Assembly: GCF_032854445.1 (NCBI RefSeq)
Contig: NC_088295.1
Span: 12,077,385 to 12,141,384, forward strand
Length of the DNA stretch: 64,000 nt
From: Liolophura sinensis
Taxonomy: Eukaryota; Mollusca; Polyplacophora; Chitonida; Chitonidae
Reading direction: 5' to 3'
In this document: piece by piece, positions 12,801-23,300 of the stretch
How the letters are laid out: each line of letters begins with the position of its first letter
How positions within the stretch are numbered: the stretch's first letter is position 1
Made by a program: the position numbers and the translations under genes
The notes under the pieces: model-generated
Seen by the model: the letters and a program-made list of their open reading frames with translations, nothing else
Told to the model about the DNA's origin: nothing
Databases searched by the model: none

Positions 12801-13107
12801 CCAATGGGCACTGCATCATGACCCAGAGTTCTGGAAAGATCCGGAAGAGTTCCGTCCTGAGAGGTTCTTGGAGGCAGATGGAACCCCGGCTCCCAAACCA
12901 GACAACTTCCTTCCCTTCTCCATGGGCCGACGGGTGTGTTTAGGAGAGGTGGTGGCCAAACCCGAGCTATTGCTAATCTTGGCCATCTTCATTCAGAAGT
13001 TCAGGTTCCTGAAAGCCCCGGGGGAGAAGCTCTGTCTAGATCCTGCAGGTGGAATCGGTGGCTTTGTCCCACATCCTTACAACGTCATAGTGGAGTCTAG
13101 AAACTAA
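2124..13107 (+). CDS. Cytochrome P450, CYP2 clan (CYP1/CYP17-like)
   Basis: Heme-thiolate monooxygenase, expected on the ER membrane with NADPH-P450 reductase. Ten exons: 2124-2277, 2602-2685, 5300-5398, 6638-6731, 7069-7227, 7583-7791, 9294-9422, 10762-10866, 12420-12554, 12761-13107. All junctions are GT-AG, phases agree throughout, and the product is 504 residues, a normal P450 length. Residues about 10-30 form the N-terminal anchor, followed by the proline-rich hinge PPGPTPLPIIGNVL. AGIDTS (310-315) is the I-helix oxygen-activation motif, ESMR (367-370) the K-helix ExxR, FRPERF the PERF segment, and FSMGRRVCLGE the heme loop with Cys449. Nothing essential is missing, so the gene looks functional. 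The exon 6 donor (GTTTGT) is weak. The C-terminal half resembles steroid 17-hydroxylase/CYP1-type enzymes of the CYP2 clan; the exact family and substrate cannot be told from sequence alone. Introns 2, 6 and 8 are loaded with repeats. Confidence 0.93.
2387..2535. repeat. Short degenerate tandem repeat in P450 intron 1
   Basis: About four copies of a unit of roughly 39 bp built around GAACACCTATTATGT and (A/C)GGGTCA. Confidence 0.5.
2671..4766. repeat. 64-bp satellite in P450 intron 2, seeded by the exon 2 donor site
   Basis: About 33 tandem copies of a unit near 64 bp. Two main variants alternate: one contains ATCACCTTAGGTTTGG and the other ATCAAGGGAAGTGTGG. Both continue with TCAGTAAAGTAATTAGAGCC and AAAACTGTGTAGTCCTTCCT. 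The first copy begins inside exon 2, so the last 15 coding bases and the 5' splice site (after base 2685) belong to the repeat unit. Higher-order blocks of several units are also duplicated (for example around 2806-3060 and 3300-3600), which suggests recent unequal exchange. Confidence 0.92.
7889..8750. repeat. 23-bp hairpin minisatellite in P450 intron 6
   Basis: About 37 degenerate copies of a 23-bp unit with core GTCCTGCTCAACTGGAGCAG. Each unit holds the inverted repeat CTGCTC-AACTG-GAGCAG. Reading frames that run through it (for example 8206-8510) are by-products of the repeat. Confidence 0.9.
9487..9670. repeat. Degenerate tandem repeat in P450 intron 7
   Basis: About three imperfect copies of roughly 65 bp containing ATCCTGCTCA(A/G)CTGACGGCG and TAGTGCTA. 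The CTGCTCAACTG piece also occurs in the intron 6 minisatellite, so the two may be related. Confidence 0.45.
9833..9885. repeat. (AT)n microsatellite in P450 intron 7
   Basis: Alternating AT for about 53 bp. The sequence after it, to about 10700, contains no gene; its ORFs lack any recognisable domain. Confidence 0.9.
10892..11156 (+). mobile_element. Full-length tRNA-derived SINE (family 1) with target-site duplication
   Basis: The head is tRNA-like: GGTTAGCGCGCTAGCGC covers a box A-like region and GAGCTCAAGTCC is a box B-like element, giving an internal Pol III promoter. The body carries GCGGATGGTCGTG and GCCGTCGTATAAGTGG. The tail reads AAACACCAATCAAATAAATA. The copy is flanked by an exact 8-bp duplication TAGTCCTA (10884-10891 and 11157-11164). 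It lies in P450 intron 8, just after exon 8. Confidence 0.9.
11255..11535 (+). mobile_element. Diverged SINE-like copy
   Basis: Contains degraded SINE body sequence and ends with TTTGAGCACGGCGTTAAAACACC, a variant of the family 1 tail. Boundaries are approximate. Confidence 0.45.
12050..12265 (+). mobile_element. Diverged SINE-like copy
   Basis: A diverged body followed by CCTGAGTATGGAGTTTACCA and ACCATCAAATCATTCATCA, resembling the family 1 tail. Several small differences suggest an old insertion in P450 intron 8. Confidence 0.4.
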
Positions 13108-13243
13108 CAACTGTCTTTGTTTACCTTTGATTTTGTTCATACATTCCAAGGCTCTGACCATGGAACATTGTAGGTTTTACCTAGAATATAAGACCTCGCT
13201 TGTATTTTCATGCCATTTAATTTGTATTTTTTGTAAAATATTC

Positions 13244-13375
13244 GGAGGTCAATTTGCTGTACCTGAAAATGGAATATGGTGGGAGAACACCGAGCACACC
13301 CCAGGGGAAACTGGCCACCATCCACAGGTTGCTGAGAGACTTTCCAACATACGGCCGGAGATGGACATTTAGAAT
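13244..13375 (-). mobile_element. Partial SINE (family 1), minus strand
   Basis: The reverse complement shows CCGGCCGTATGTTGGAAAG, CAGCAACCTGTGGATGGT and TTCTCCCACCATA, the middle of family 1. Head and tail are missing. It lies just past the P450 stop codon and may be part of its 3' UTR. Confidence 0.65.
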
Positions 13376-13879
13376 GCTTTGGTCAGTTATTATTGTTAAA
13401 GCAGTTTTGTGATAAATATTTTTTATGATCACTGACTAAATATAGTTAGGACAATATCAAAGATTTCTTAGTAGCCTTCATCAGTTGTAAATATTTAATC
13501 AACAAAATCAACACATGATTTTTATATCAATATGGTAAGAATTCGGTAATCAATTCCCCAAGAGGAGGCAAAGGGCATGTACTTTTATTCTAAATACATC
13601 ACAGTGGGTGAAGTAATTCTTGAAACATAAGCATTTAGCTTATTAAAGAAATTTTGTTCTTCACAATGTACATTAGCACAAATATCATACTTTTTGTTAC
13701 TTACATAAGGGAATATCTACACACATGAAACTAGACAACTTTTGTACATAAAGTAAATGAATACTTTCTATTCATTTGATTTTGTTTACTGTGTCATGTT
13801 TTCACTGTTGCTGTAGGGAACTTCAAACAGTATACCAATAATCTGTGAACAAGACCAAAAGTTAACATCTATTTACATT

Positions 13880-14105
13880 CAGATTTATTGGGCTGGTGTT
13901 TAATGATTTTCCACTTAGATGGAAGGTTATGAGTGGTGGAAATCGGCATGGCAGGAATAAACCATAGCCCTCTGCCAGGTACCTGAGGAATTTCCTGACT
14001 TAATGCCACATCTGAACAGCCAGAGCTGGATTCAAACAGATGACTTTATTAGTCTGACTGACACAGCAAACCAGTAGTTTAACCCTCTGAGCTTGCAAAG
14101 GTCTC
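13880..14105 (-). mobile_element. tRNA-derived SINE, second family, minus strand
   Basis: The reverse complement starts with a tRNA-like head: GCTCAGAGGGTTAAACTACT as a box A region and GTTTGAATCCAGC as box B. It ends with CATTAAACACCAGCCCAATA. The tail resembles that of family 1, but the body is different. Confidence 0.65.
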
Positions 14106-14335
14106 ATACATTTACATTCTGCTCATAAAATTATGAGCATTTATGATATTATTTATTTTGTTTGATTTAATGCCACACTCTAGAACTTTTCACTCATTCA
14201 GTGCTGGTTAGTTTTATGGCTGGAAGAATACTGTGTTCACTGGAATACCACCGACCTTAGGCAAGTTAATGAAAAACTTTCCCACATGTGATATACAAAT
14301 GTGTAGATGTAAGTGTGAAAGAGGGAATCCATATA

Positions 14336-16485
14336 CCATCTCCCTTCCTGAGATGTATCTGAGTACACAGGTGTAGTCTTACTGACACCTCACTCACTGA
14401 CACCTCACTTCCTGAAGGTGATCTGAGCACACAGGTGTAATTTGACTGACATCTCCCTTCCTGAAGGGGATCTGAGCACACAGGTGTAGTCTTACTGACA
14501 CCTCACTCACTGACACCTCACTTCCTGAAGGTGATCTGAGCACACAGGTGTAATTTGACTGACATCTCCCTTCCTGAAGGGGATCTGAGCACACAGGTGT
14601 AGTCTCACTGACACCTCACTTCCTGAAGGTGATCTGAGCACACAGGTGTAATTTGACTGACATCTCCTTTCCTGAAGGGGATCTGAGCACACAGGTGTAG
14701 TCTTACTGACACCTCACTCTGTGAAGGTAATCTGAGCACACAGATGTAATTTTGACAATTCCCTTCCTGAAGGGGATCTGAGCACACATGTGTAGTCTGA
14801 CTCACATCTCCCTTCCTGAAGGTGATCTGGGCACAAAGGTGTAGTCTGACTGACACCTGACTCCCTGAGCACACAGGTGTAGTCTGACTGGCATCTCCTT
14901 CCCTGAAGATGATCTGAGCACACAGCTGCAGTCTGACTGACATTTCCCTTCCTGAAGGTGATCTGAGCACACAGGTGAAGCCTGGCTGAAATCTCACTAC
15001 CTGATGGTGATCTGAGCACACAGGTCTACTCTGACGGATGTCTCCCTTCCTGACGGAGATCTGAGCACACAGGTGTAGTCTCACTGACACCTGACTCCCT
15101 GAGCACACAAGTGTATGTCTGATATCTCCTTCCATAAAGGTGATCTGAGCACACAGGTGTAATTTGACTGACATCTCCCTTCCTGAAGGGGATCTGAGCA
15201 CACAGGTGTAGTCTCACTGACACCTCACTTCCTGAAGGTGATCTGAGCACACAGGTGTAATTTGACTAACATCTCCCTTCCTGAAGGTAATCTGAGCACA
15301 CAGTTGTAGTCTGACTGATGTCTTACTCTCTGAGAACACAGGTGTAGTCTGACTGACACCTGACTCCCTGAGCACAGAAGTGTATGTCTGACATCTCCTT
15401 CCCTAAAGGTGATCTGGGGAAACAGGTGTAATCTGACTGACATCTCCCTCCCTGAAGGTGATCTGGGCACACTTGTGGTCTGACTGATGTTTTACTCTCT
15501 GAGAACACAGGTGTTGTCTGACTCACATCTCCCTTCCAGAAGGTGATTTGAGCACACAAATGTAGTCTGACATCTCTCTCCAAAGGTGATCCGGGCCCAC
15601 AGGTGTAGTCTCACTGACATTTCCTTCCCTAAAGGTGATCTGGGGAAACAGGTGTAATCTGACTGACATCTCAATCCCTGAAGGTGATCTGGGCACACTT
15701 GTAGTCTGACTGATGTTTTACTCTCTGAGAACACAGGTGTAGTCTGACTCACATCTCCCTTCCAGAAGGTGATTTGAGCACACAAGTGTAGTCTGACATC
15801 TCTCTCCAAAGGTGATCTGGGCACACAGGTGTAGTCTCACTGACATCTCCCTCCCTGAAGGTGATCTGAGCACACAGCTGTAGTCTTACTGAGATCTCCC
15901 TCCCTGAGGGTGATCTGAGCACAGAGCTGTAGTTTCACTGACATCAACCTCCCTGAAGTGATCTGGGCACACAGGTGTAGTCTCACTGACATCGCCCTCC
16001 CTGAGGGTGATCTGATCACAGAGCTGTAGTTTCACTGACATCTACCTTCCTGAAGTGATCTGGGCACACAGGTGTAATCTCACTGACATCTCCCTCCCTG
16101 AGGGTGATCTGATCACAGAGCTGTAGTTTCACTGACATCTACCTTCCTGAAGTGATCTGGGCACACAGGTGTAGTCTCACTGACATCTCCCTCCCTGAGG
16201 GTGATCTGATCACAGAGCTGTAGTTTCACTGACATCTACCTTCCTGAAGGTGATCTGAGCACACAGGTGTAGTCTTACTGATATCTCACTTCCTGAAGGG
16301 GATCTGATAACTCAGGTGTAGTATGAGTGACACCTCACTGCCTGAAGATGACCTGATCACACACTGAAATCTGACTACCTGTGCACACAGGTGTAGTCTA
16401 GCTGACATTTCCCTCTCCAAAGGTGATCTGGGCACACAAGTGTAGTCTGACATCTCACTTCCAGAAGATGACCTGATCACACAGA
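14336..16485. repeat. 49-bp minisatellite between the P450 and RSAD1-like genes
   Basis: About 44 degenerate copies of a unit near 49 bp containing CTTCCTGAAGGTGATCTGAG, CACACAGGTGTAGTCT and GACTGACATCTCC. Copies toward the right end are more diverged and shortened. It explains all the long minus-strand reading frames here, including one of 198 codons at 14605-15201. Confidence 0.92.
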
Positions 16486-17365
16486 TTTTTTCTCTCGGTG
16501 TCTAATTATTCTTTCTCTCGTTTGTGTCCAGAATAATAATCTTGCAAACAGCTGACTAACAGCGGCAGCAAACTGTCCAGAATTAGTAAACCTTGGGATG
16601 TAGCTCTTAAGCCACTACAAATAAATATGGAAACAATGCAATAATGTCACAACTGAGCCTGCCTTCATTTATAACGCATACTGTCTGGCAGAATTACTGT
16701 ATTTCAGAAATACATAAGGGGCCTTAAAATGATTCTTTTGGTGCCAACAGTTAAGTACCTCTGATAAGGAATTAATCAAACTTAAACAAAAGACTCTAAG
16801 TGATCCTATAAAGTACATGGATGGATTAATGAGGATCAAGCAAAATATGTCACTTGAAAAATGCTAGAGTTAAGGTGAAATACTGTCATCAAGAGACGGA
16901 GGGATATGAAACTCTGCTGGTAGAGTTCACAGTATTAGATTCGCTATTGTCTTAGCCCGGGTATTGGCGACACAAAGTCTGAGTACCGCATGGCAAGTTC
17001 GGTCAGGTCTAGACTGCTTCAGGAACTATTGTCCGATGTCGGAGTGAGCCGATGTCTTCGCGGACACAGCAGATGTTATATCTGACAGGCCTGATGAATA
17101 TAGTCAACGTTCCTCTTGTCGTAATGCCTGTTAGGTTATGCTCAAAATACTGTTTGCTTCTACACATACATGGAAAAGTATGACTCCCGATACAACCAGA
17201 TAATTGTGTGAAATCATACGCTATTCTATCAGACAACCCGAAAGCTAGAGCTGTCTTAATCACAGCTGGCATCAATATGAATACACACTCTAGGTTTGTT
17301 TATAATGAGCTTAATGGAGCAGTTTACCTATTATAGAGTATTTTTCTGGAAGATGTAAGGCAAAC

Positions 17366-20300
17366 TCACAGCGAGTCCAGCATAAGCAGCTCAGCAGTAA
17401 GGAGGTCCTGAACACCTGTACACACCTGGCACAAATCCCACAGGTTAGATGATCCTTGTGATACACTAGTCCAATGCTGACAAATAAAGCAGGGTATGAA
17501 AATGAAAACAGTGCTCACTTTGAGAATGACACATCACCATCGATACTGAAGGGGGTCTGCTGTCTATATTAACATTTTTATCTCAATGTTTTGAATTGTT
17601 AATTTTTTGCCAGTGTGAGAGATTCAAAAATCCTGTGGTTTCCAGTGATGTATAGCTGAGAAATGACCTTGGAGGGGTTAAATGGGCGACATATTCCTAC
17701 TAAACAGTTTGAAAGCAAAATAATCTGCTACCACCTGATACATATTGACATTAGACCTACTAAAGTAACTGAATATCAAAAAGGTTAACAGACTTGATGT
17801 GGGATTCCCTCCGTTGTGCGTAACCCTGTCATAAGCAATTCCTCAAGACTGCAGAGACAAGAAAAAGAGCAATGAGTGGTTGCAATTCCATACTGAATCT
17901 GATCACCAAGATATTTAAAAGCCTCCAATTATAACTTGAGAATGAGTGATTAATATTCAGCATAACATATCAGATAAACTTCATGTGAGGAATTTCAGAC
18001 ACCACTTTCTTCAAATTATTATATACTTCTTCAACAAAATGTAATGGAATACTGATGATTGTTGGAAAACTTACATGTTAAGCCGGTTTAATGGAACTGC
18101 TTTTCTTGTGGCATGACCTTTGTGTTCCACCTCATACATCCAACTGTCAGGCTCCAGAGTTTGTATGCGGGCTTGCCGGATTGTCTCCCCTTGAGGCATA
18201 AATCTACCATGTGCACCTGCAATAAGAATATCTCAGACATCTCTAAGCAAATTTACTAGTCATTTTATATATAAGGCCCTCTTGTGATCTGAGTATGAAT
18301 TGACTCATAAGTGCCAACTCTTTGTTTACAACACTTAGATCTGAAATTTTTTTACCCACAATTCTATCATTTGTGCATGAACTGTAAGTGTTCTTAGTGC
18401 CCTTGTACTTTAAAAACTTCAAAATACCACATCTGCTTACCTGGTCCCACTCCGATATACTGTCCTCCCTCCCAGTAGTTTTTGTTATGCAAACTCTCAC
18501 AACCCTTCATGAAGATACAAAAGAAAGAGTTGTATTAAAAAGAAAGACATTACCCATTATGAACCCAAGATCTGTCTGATTGTTAGCTGATTTAAATTCC
18601 CCAGAATACAATATCAATCATTTTCCCACGATCTAAAATCAGCACTTCAGGAAATCATCATTGACGAATACATAATAACAGAACAAAGGTTTCATCCAAC
18701 AGACTTGATTAAGATGATAACCTTGTGTCTGCATCATCTGCCTCATCAGTTATCCTCCAGAGTTCAATCTTGAGTTTAGTCACAGCCTGACAAATCTTGG
18801 GACAATTATTTCACTATCTTATGCTCTGCATCGGAACACAGGCCCAGTTGTCAGTCACTCCTTCATCCAATACACCTCTGTATCCTGAACTGGTCAATTT
18901 ATACTTTAATGTAAATTTCACAGCTGAGAACAGCACTAATAAACACTCACATGTGACGCAAAGTTTGATACTTCATATCTGAACAACCCATGGTTTTGTA
19001 AAATCTGCAATCAAAGCAGATAAAGCACTTGTACTGTTAAGATCTGGATGTGGGAGAAATCTCACTAAAGGTAGGGAAGAAATCTAACTTAGGGTAGGGG
19101 AGAAATTTCACTGATGGTAGGGGAGAAATCTCACTGAGGGCAGGGGAGAAATCTAACTTAGAGTAGGAGAGAAATTTCACCGATGGTAGGGAAGAAATAT
19201 CACTTAGGGTAGAGCAGAAATGTCACTGATGACAGGTGAGAAATCTCACTTATGGTATAAGAGAGATCTCACTGAGGGTATGAGAGAAATCTCACAGATC
19301 GTAGGTGTGAAATCTCATGTTAGGGGAGAAATATCACTTACGATAGGGGTGAAATCTCACTGAGGGTAAGACAGAAATCTGACTGAGGGCATGAGAGAAA
19401 ATCTCACTTAGGGCAGGGAGAAATCTCAATGGGAGTATAGAGAAATCTCACTGAGGGTATGGAAGGGAATGTGGAAGGCATCTGAGGATGGCGAACATGG
19501 AGAATTTGGGAGAAGAGCACAAGATTAAATAATGGTGATCAAGAAATAAAGCACTGATAAACAAAACTTACTTGGACAGCACTTGTGTACATCTCTAATA
19601 AGGTATCTTCATCTGGAAGAGACTAAACCATAAAACAGCATGTTATTATAAAACATTGTCGTTACCACAACTATACACACTGATGATCCACGGGGGGAGA
19701 TAACTCAAACTAAAACATTGTCGTTACCACAACTATACACACTGATGATCCATGGGGGGAGATAACTCAAACTAAAACATTGTCGTTACCACAACTATAC
19801 ACATTGATGATCCACGGGGGGAGATAACTCAAACTAAAACATTGTCGTTACCACAACTATACACACTGATGATCCACGGGGGGAGATAACTCAAACTAAA
19901 ACATTGTCTCCACTCAGTTTTATCTTAGAAAAAGCCATTTAAAGATGACCGCTAATAGCATTGAGACAAAGTGAAGTTCATCTGGAAATAAAGAGCCAGA
20001 TATATTAACTACCACAGAAACAAAAGAAGCAGTTTATGTGCAATTCCTGGAACAAACGGCTCAATATCACATGCACAAAGATAAAAATCGCACATCTGTT
20101 TCATCTGCTAGGGATAGTATTTTCCCATGAGGTGAAGACTGTTGGAAAGTTTGTATATTTGATCTTGCAATGATTAGTTCAATTTTATAGATTATACACT
20201 CAGTTATTCAGAGGGTTCTTGCTGTCTTACAGGATGTCACAAGAGACCACTGACTAGCCCTTAATCACTGCAGTCATTACTCCGTGTTCAAATCAAACAA

Positions 20301-23300
20301 TTTAATTCATAAACCTGACCAAGTCTCCTTGAGTTCAGCACAAACCTTCTATCAAGTAAGCTAACATAAGTAAATCAGATATGATGCTAAGAGACAAGGG
20401 AAATTCTCTTTGAGATTGGTTCTGCCATTGATTGCTGAACTTACATATTTTCCTCTGCCAACTTGCTTAAACAACTTTGTTCCTCTTTCCAGTGTTAACT
20501 GGTACAAAGAAATATGACCTCCTAACAGGGGGAGTATCTTGAAAAGAAAAAGCACAAAATAAACATGAACATCTCAGAACGTCACAGAGCTATAAAAACA
20601 AGACAGCATAACTTGAGTTTCTGAAGATACTGGATTATAAGTGATACCCAATAGGGGGTTGGATTGTGAATAGTAATCTATTATGGAGTAATGAACTGGA
20701 GTAAATGAATTTGTTCAGTTATGAAAGACACGAGGAGAATCTGTTGCTTCTTTATTCTTAAATCAGGGTACACGTTTGTCCCGGTAACATTTAATTGTTG
20801 TAAGCAGTACTGGAAATGGATGAGATACATGTAAGGACAGCAATATTTAGACAAACATCCTGAAGGTATTGTGATATTGTCTCTGCTATGTAGTACTGTA
20901 ATTCTTCAACCTTTTCACATGTTTGCATGGTGTTTATTTAAGCACATTCTGAAGCCATTATTCTCTGTGAACTAATAAAATTATAAGCCTTTTCCTAAAC
21001 CCTGTAATTGACTGTATCTATCCAGCCAGTGTAGTTTTGTTTCCAAAATCAAATTAAAAATATGCATGAATTGCACTGAAAGCTGGTCTTTTATATTCAA
21101 AAAAGGTGGAGGAATTAGTGCATGTTGAGTCGACAACAGAACCAAAGCAGCCATAATTTGTCGAAAATGGATAAAACAGACCTATACGCGAACTTAATAA
21201 GTAACCTGTCTTGTGGCAGCCCTGTAGCACATTTCAATCCCATACATATGAATTGTTATGCATTTAATAAAAAAAGTGTTAAAAGAAAACAACACACTAA
21301 GTCAAAATGGCCTTAATTTTGTTGAAAATGGTAAAAACGGGCAGAAATTCAAATATGTTCTTCAACTTGTCCTAGTGAAGTCATAAACCAAGTTTAAATT
21401 CAAGAAAATTCATGGTTAGAAAAAAAAGTCTGGAAAACTCTTTCATGGAAGACTGATAGACAGGGTGTAAAAAGGGAGGGGAGTAATAAAAAAAAATCTC
21501 ACAAAGGCATAAAATTAACTGGGTACCTGATGAAGCTCATCCATCCACTGCTGAACTGTTTGTGAAGGACGACCAAAAATCATATCCACGGACAACCTTC
21601 CCGGAAATAGTTGTTTGCCAAGTTCTATACACCTGGAGTTACAAAACACCAAGCCACAGAGTGCTGTTCATCTTTCGGATGACTATATGTGCCGTCAGAG
21701 TTTTCAGCCTTAGTGGCATGTGCCATTTCTATTCACTTTCATTCTCCCATACCATCAGTGAGATTTCTCCCCATCCGTGAAATTCCTCCATTATCCTCAG
21801 TCAGATTTCTATCCACCCTCAGTGAGATTTCTCTCATGCCCTCAGTGAGATTTCTCTCATACCCTCAGTGAGATTTCTTTGCTACCATCAGTGAGATTTA
21901 TCCCCTACTATCAGTGAAATTTCTCCCCTACCATCATTGAAATTTCTCCCCTACCCTCAGTGAAATTTCTTAACTACCATCAGTGAGATTTTCTCTCATA
22001 CCATCAGTAAGGTTTCTCCCATATTCTCAGAAAGATTTCTCCTCTACAAACTTGAAATTTCAAACCTAACATCAGTAGGATTTCATCCACACCACGTTCA
22101 GTTTTTGCCCCTATGATCAGTGAGATTTCTCTTAGCGTCAGTGAGTTTTCTCTCATGCCATCAGCGACATTTCACCTCCCCCTGACCCTCAATAAGATTT
22201 CTCCCATGCCCTCAGTGAGATTTCATCCCTACTATCAGTGAGATTTCTCCCCCACCCTCAGTGAGATTTCTCCCATTAATGTTAACATTGAAACTTCATA
22301 CTACAGTTATTCTTAACAGTAACAATGTTTAGTTCATGCAACATGCTTTGTTACCACTACATAAAACAAATGTTTCAAATGATCTGAGAAGTCAAGTCTC
22401 AAGAAAGAAATCTGGAAACAATGCTGTAACATGTACACGAAAATGTATAAATAATATACGATGTGGCCACTATACTGTTTCATGTAAAAGAAACCTGAGT
22501 TTTCAAATGAAACATGAACTTCCAAAAGAAGCCTGAGCTTCCGAAAGAAACCTGAGCTTACAGAAAGAAGCCATAAGAAATCAGCTTCCAGGAGGAACAA
22601 TCACAGCACGCCGCATACATGTATCTGATACACTTGCTCACATCATGATGATGTCCCAGTTTGACGAATGCTGGATTCAAGCAACAATTCCTCACTTGTT
22701 TTAAACTTGACATCAACAACACAGAGGGACATTCCATTCACCTGGGTTGGCAAGGTGTAGATATCAAGATATCACAGATGTCGCACTTTGCTTCAATAAC
22801 TGAATAAAAAACTACTTCCTTTACCTTCACCAAGAACACACAAGCTTATATCATCAACTTACCTGAACCCCAATTGAGATCCTATTAACCCCTGCGTGTC
22901 GGAAGTCCCTGGGGAACAAATCATCAGCATTTGATAGTCCTACTATTTTCCAGTATGTAGTAATAAAAATCAGAAAAGATGACAATACCCACAACATTCA
23001 AGGCATTACTCAGCCTTACATGTTGAACAGTTAATGTCAAAAGTGCTCTGCATTAGGTTAATAACATCTATTGGTGTATGTAAGCCTACCTGAGTTTTGG
23101 AGATGCTGCACGAGTGGGATTAACTTCAATAGTTACCTCAGCATCTTTAGGAAGGTAAGCATGCTTACTAATGGTCTCCAAGACACTGTTCAGAGTGCTG
23201 GCAGGGGCGAGGCTGGGGGTACCTACCACAAGGTGAAGAGCAGGACATTTATCACACATAGTTCAGCTGAGGAGTTTCTATTCTGGAATTTCTATTACAG

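Noticed and set aside
14605-15201. A 198-codon minus-strand ORF with regular Cys-containing repeats
   Set aside because: It is the 49-bp minisatellite read in frame. Overlapping frames on the same strand give similar repeat peptides, and there are no splice or start signals.
17570-17665. Candidate penultimate exon of the RSAD1-like gene (minus strand, reading HHWKPQDF or FESLTL)
   Set aside because: Each reading fits only part of the expected sequence, runs into a stop and lacks a usable donor, so the 3' end was left open.
19573-19613. Alternative start of an RSAD1-like exon just after CTCTTCCAG (minus strand)
   Set aside because: It would put a stop in frame. The acceptor 9 bases upstream (exon 19622-19572) keeps phase 0 with both neighbours.
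22635-22700. Candidate missing exon of the RSAD1-like gene (minus strand, reading FVKLGHHHD)
   Set aside because: LGHHH resembles the family's LGRxH, but no acceptor gives the required phase 0 start and the donor would not give the required phase 2 end.
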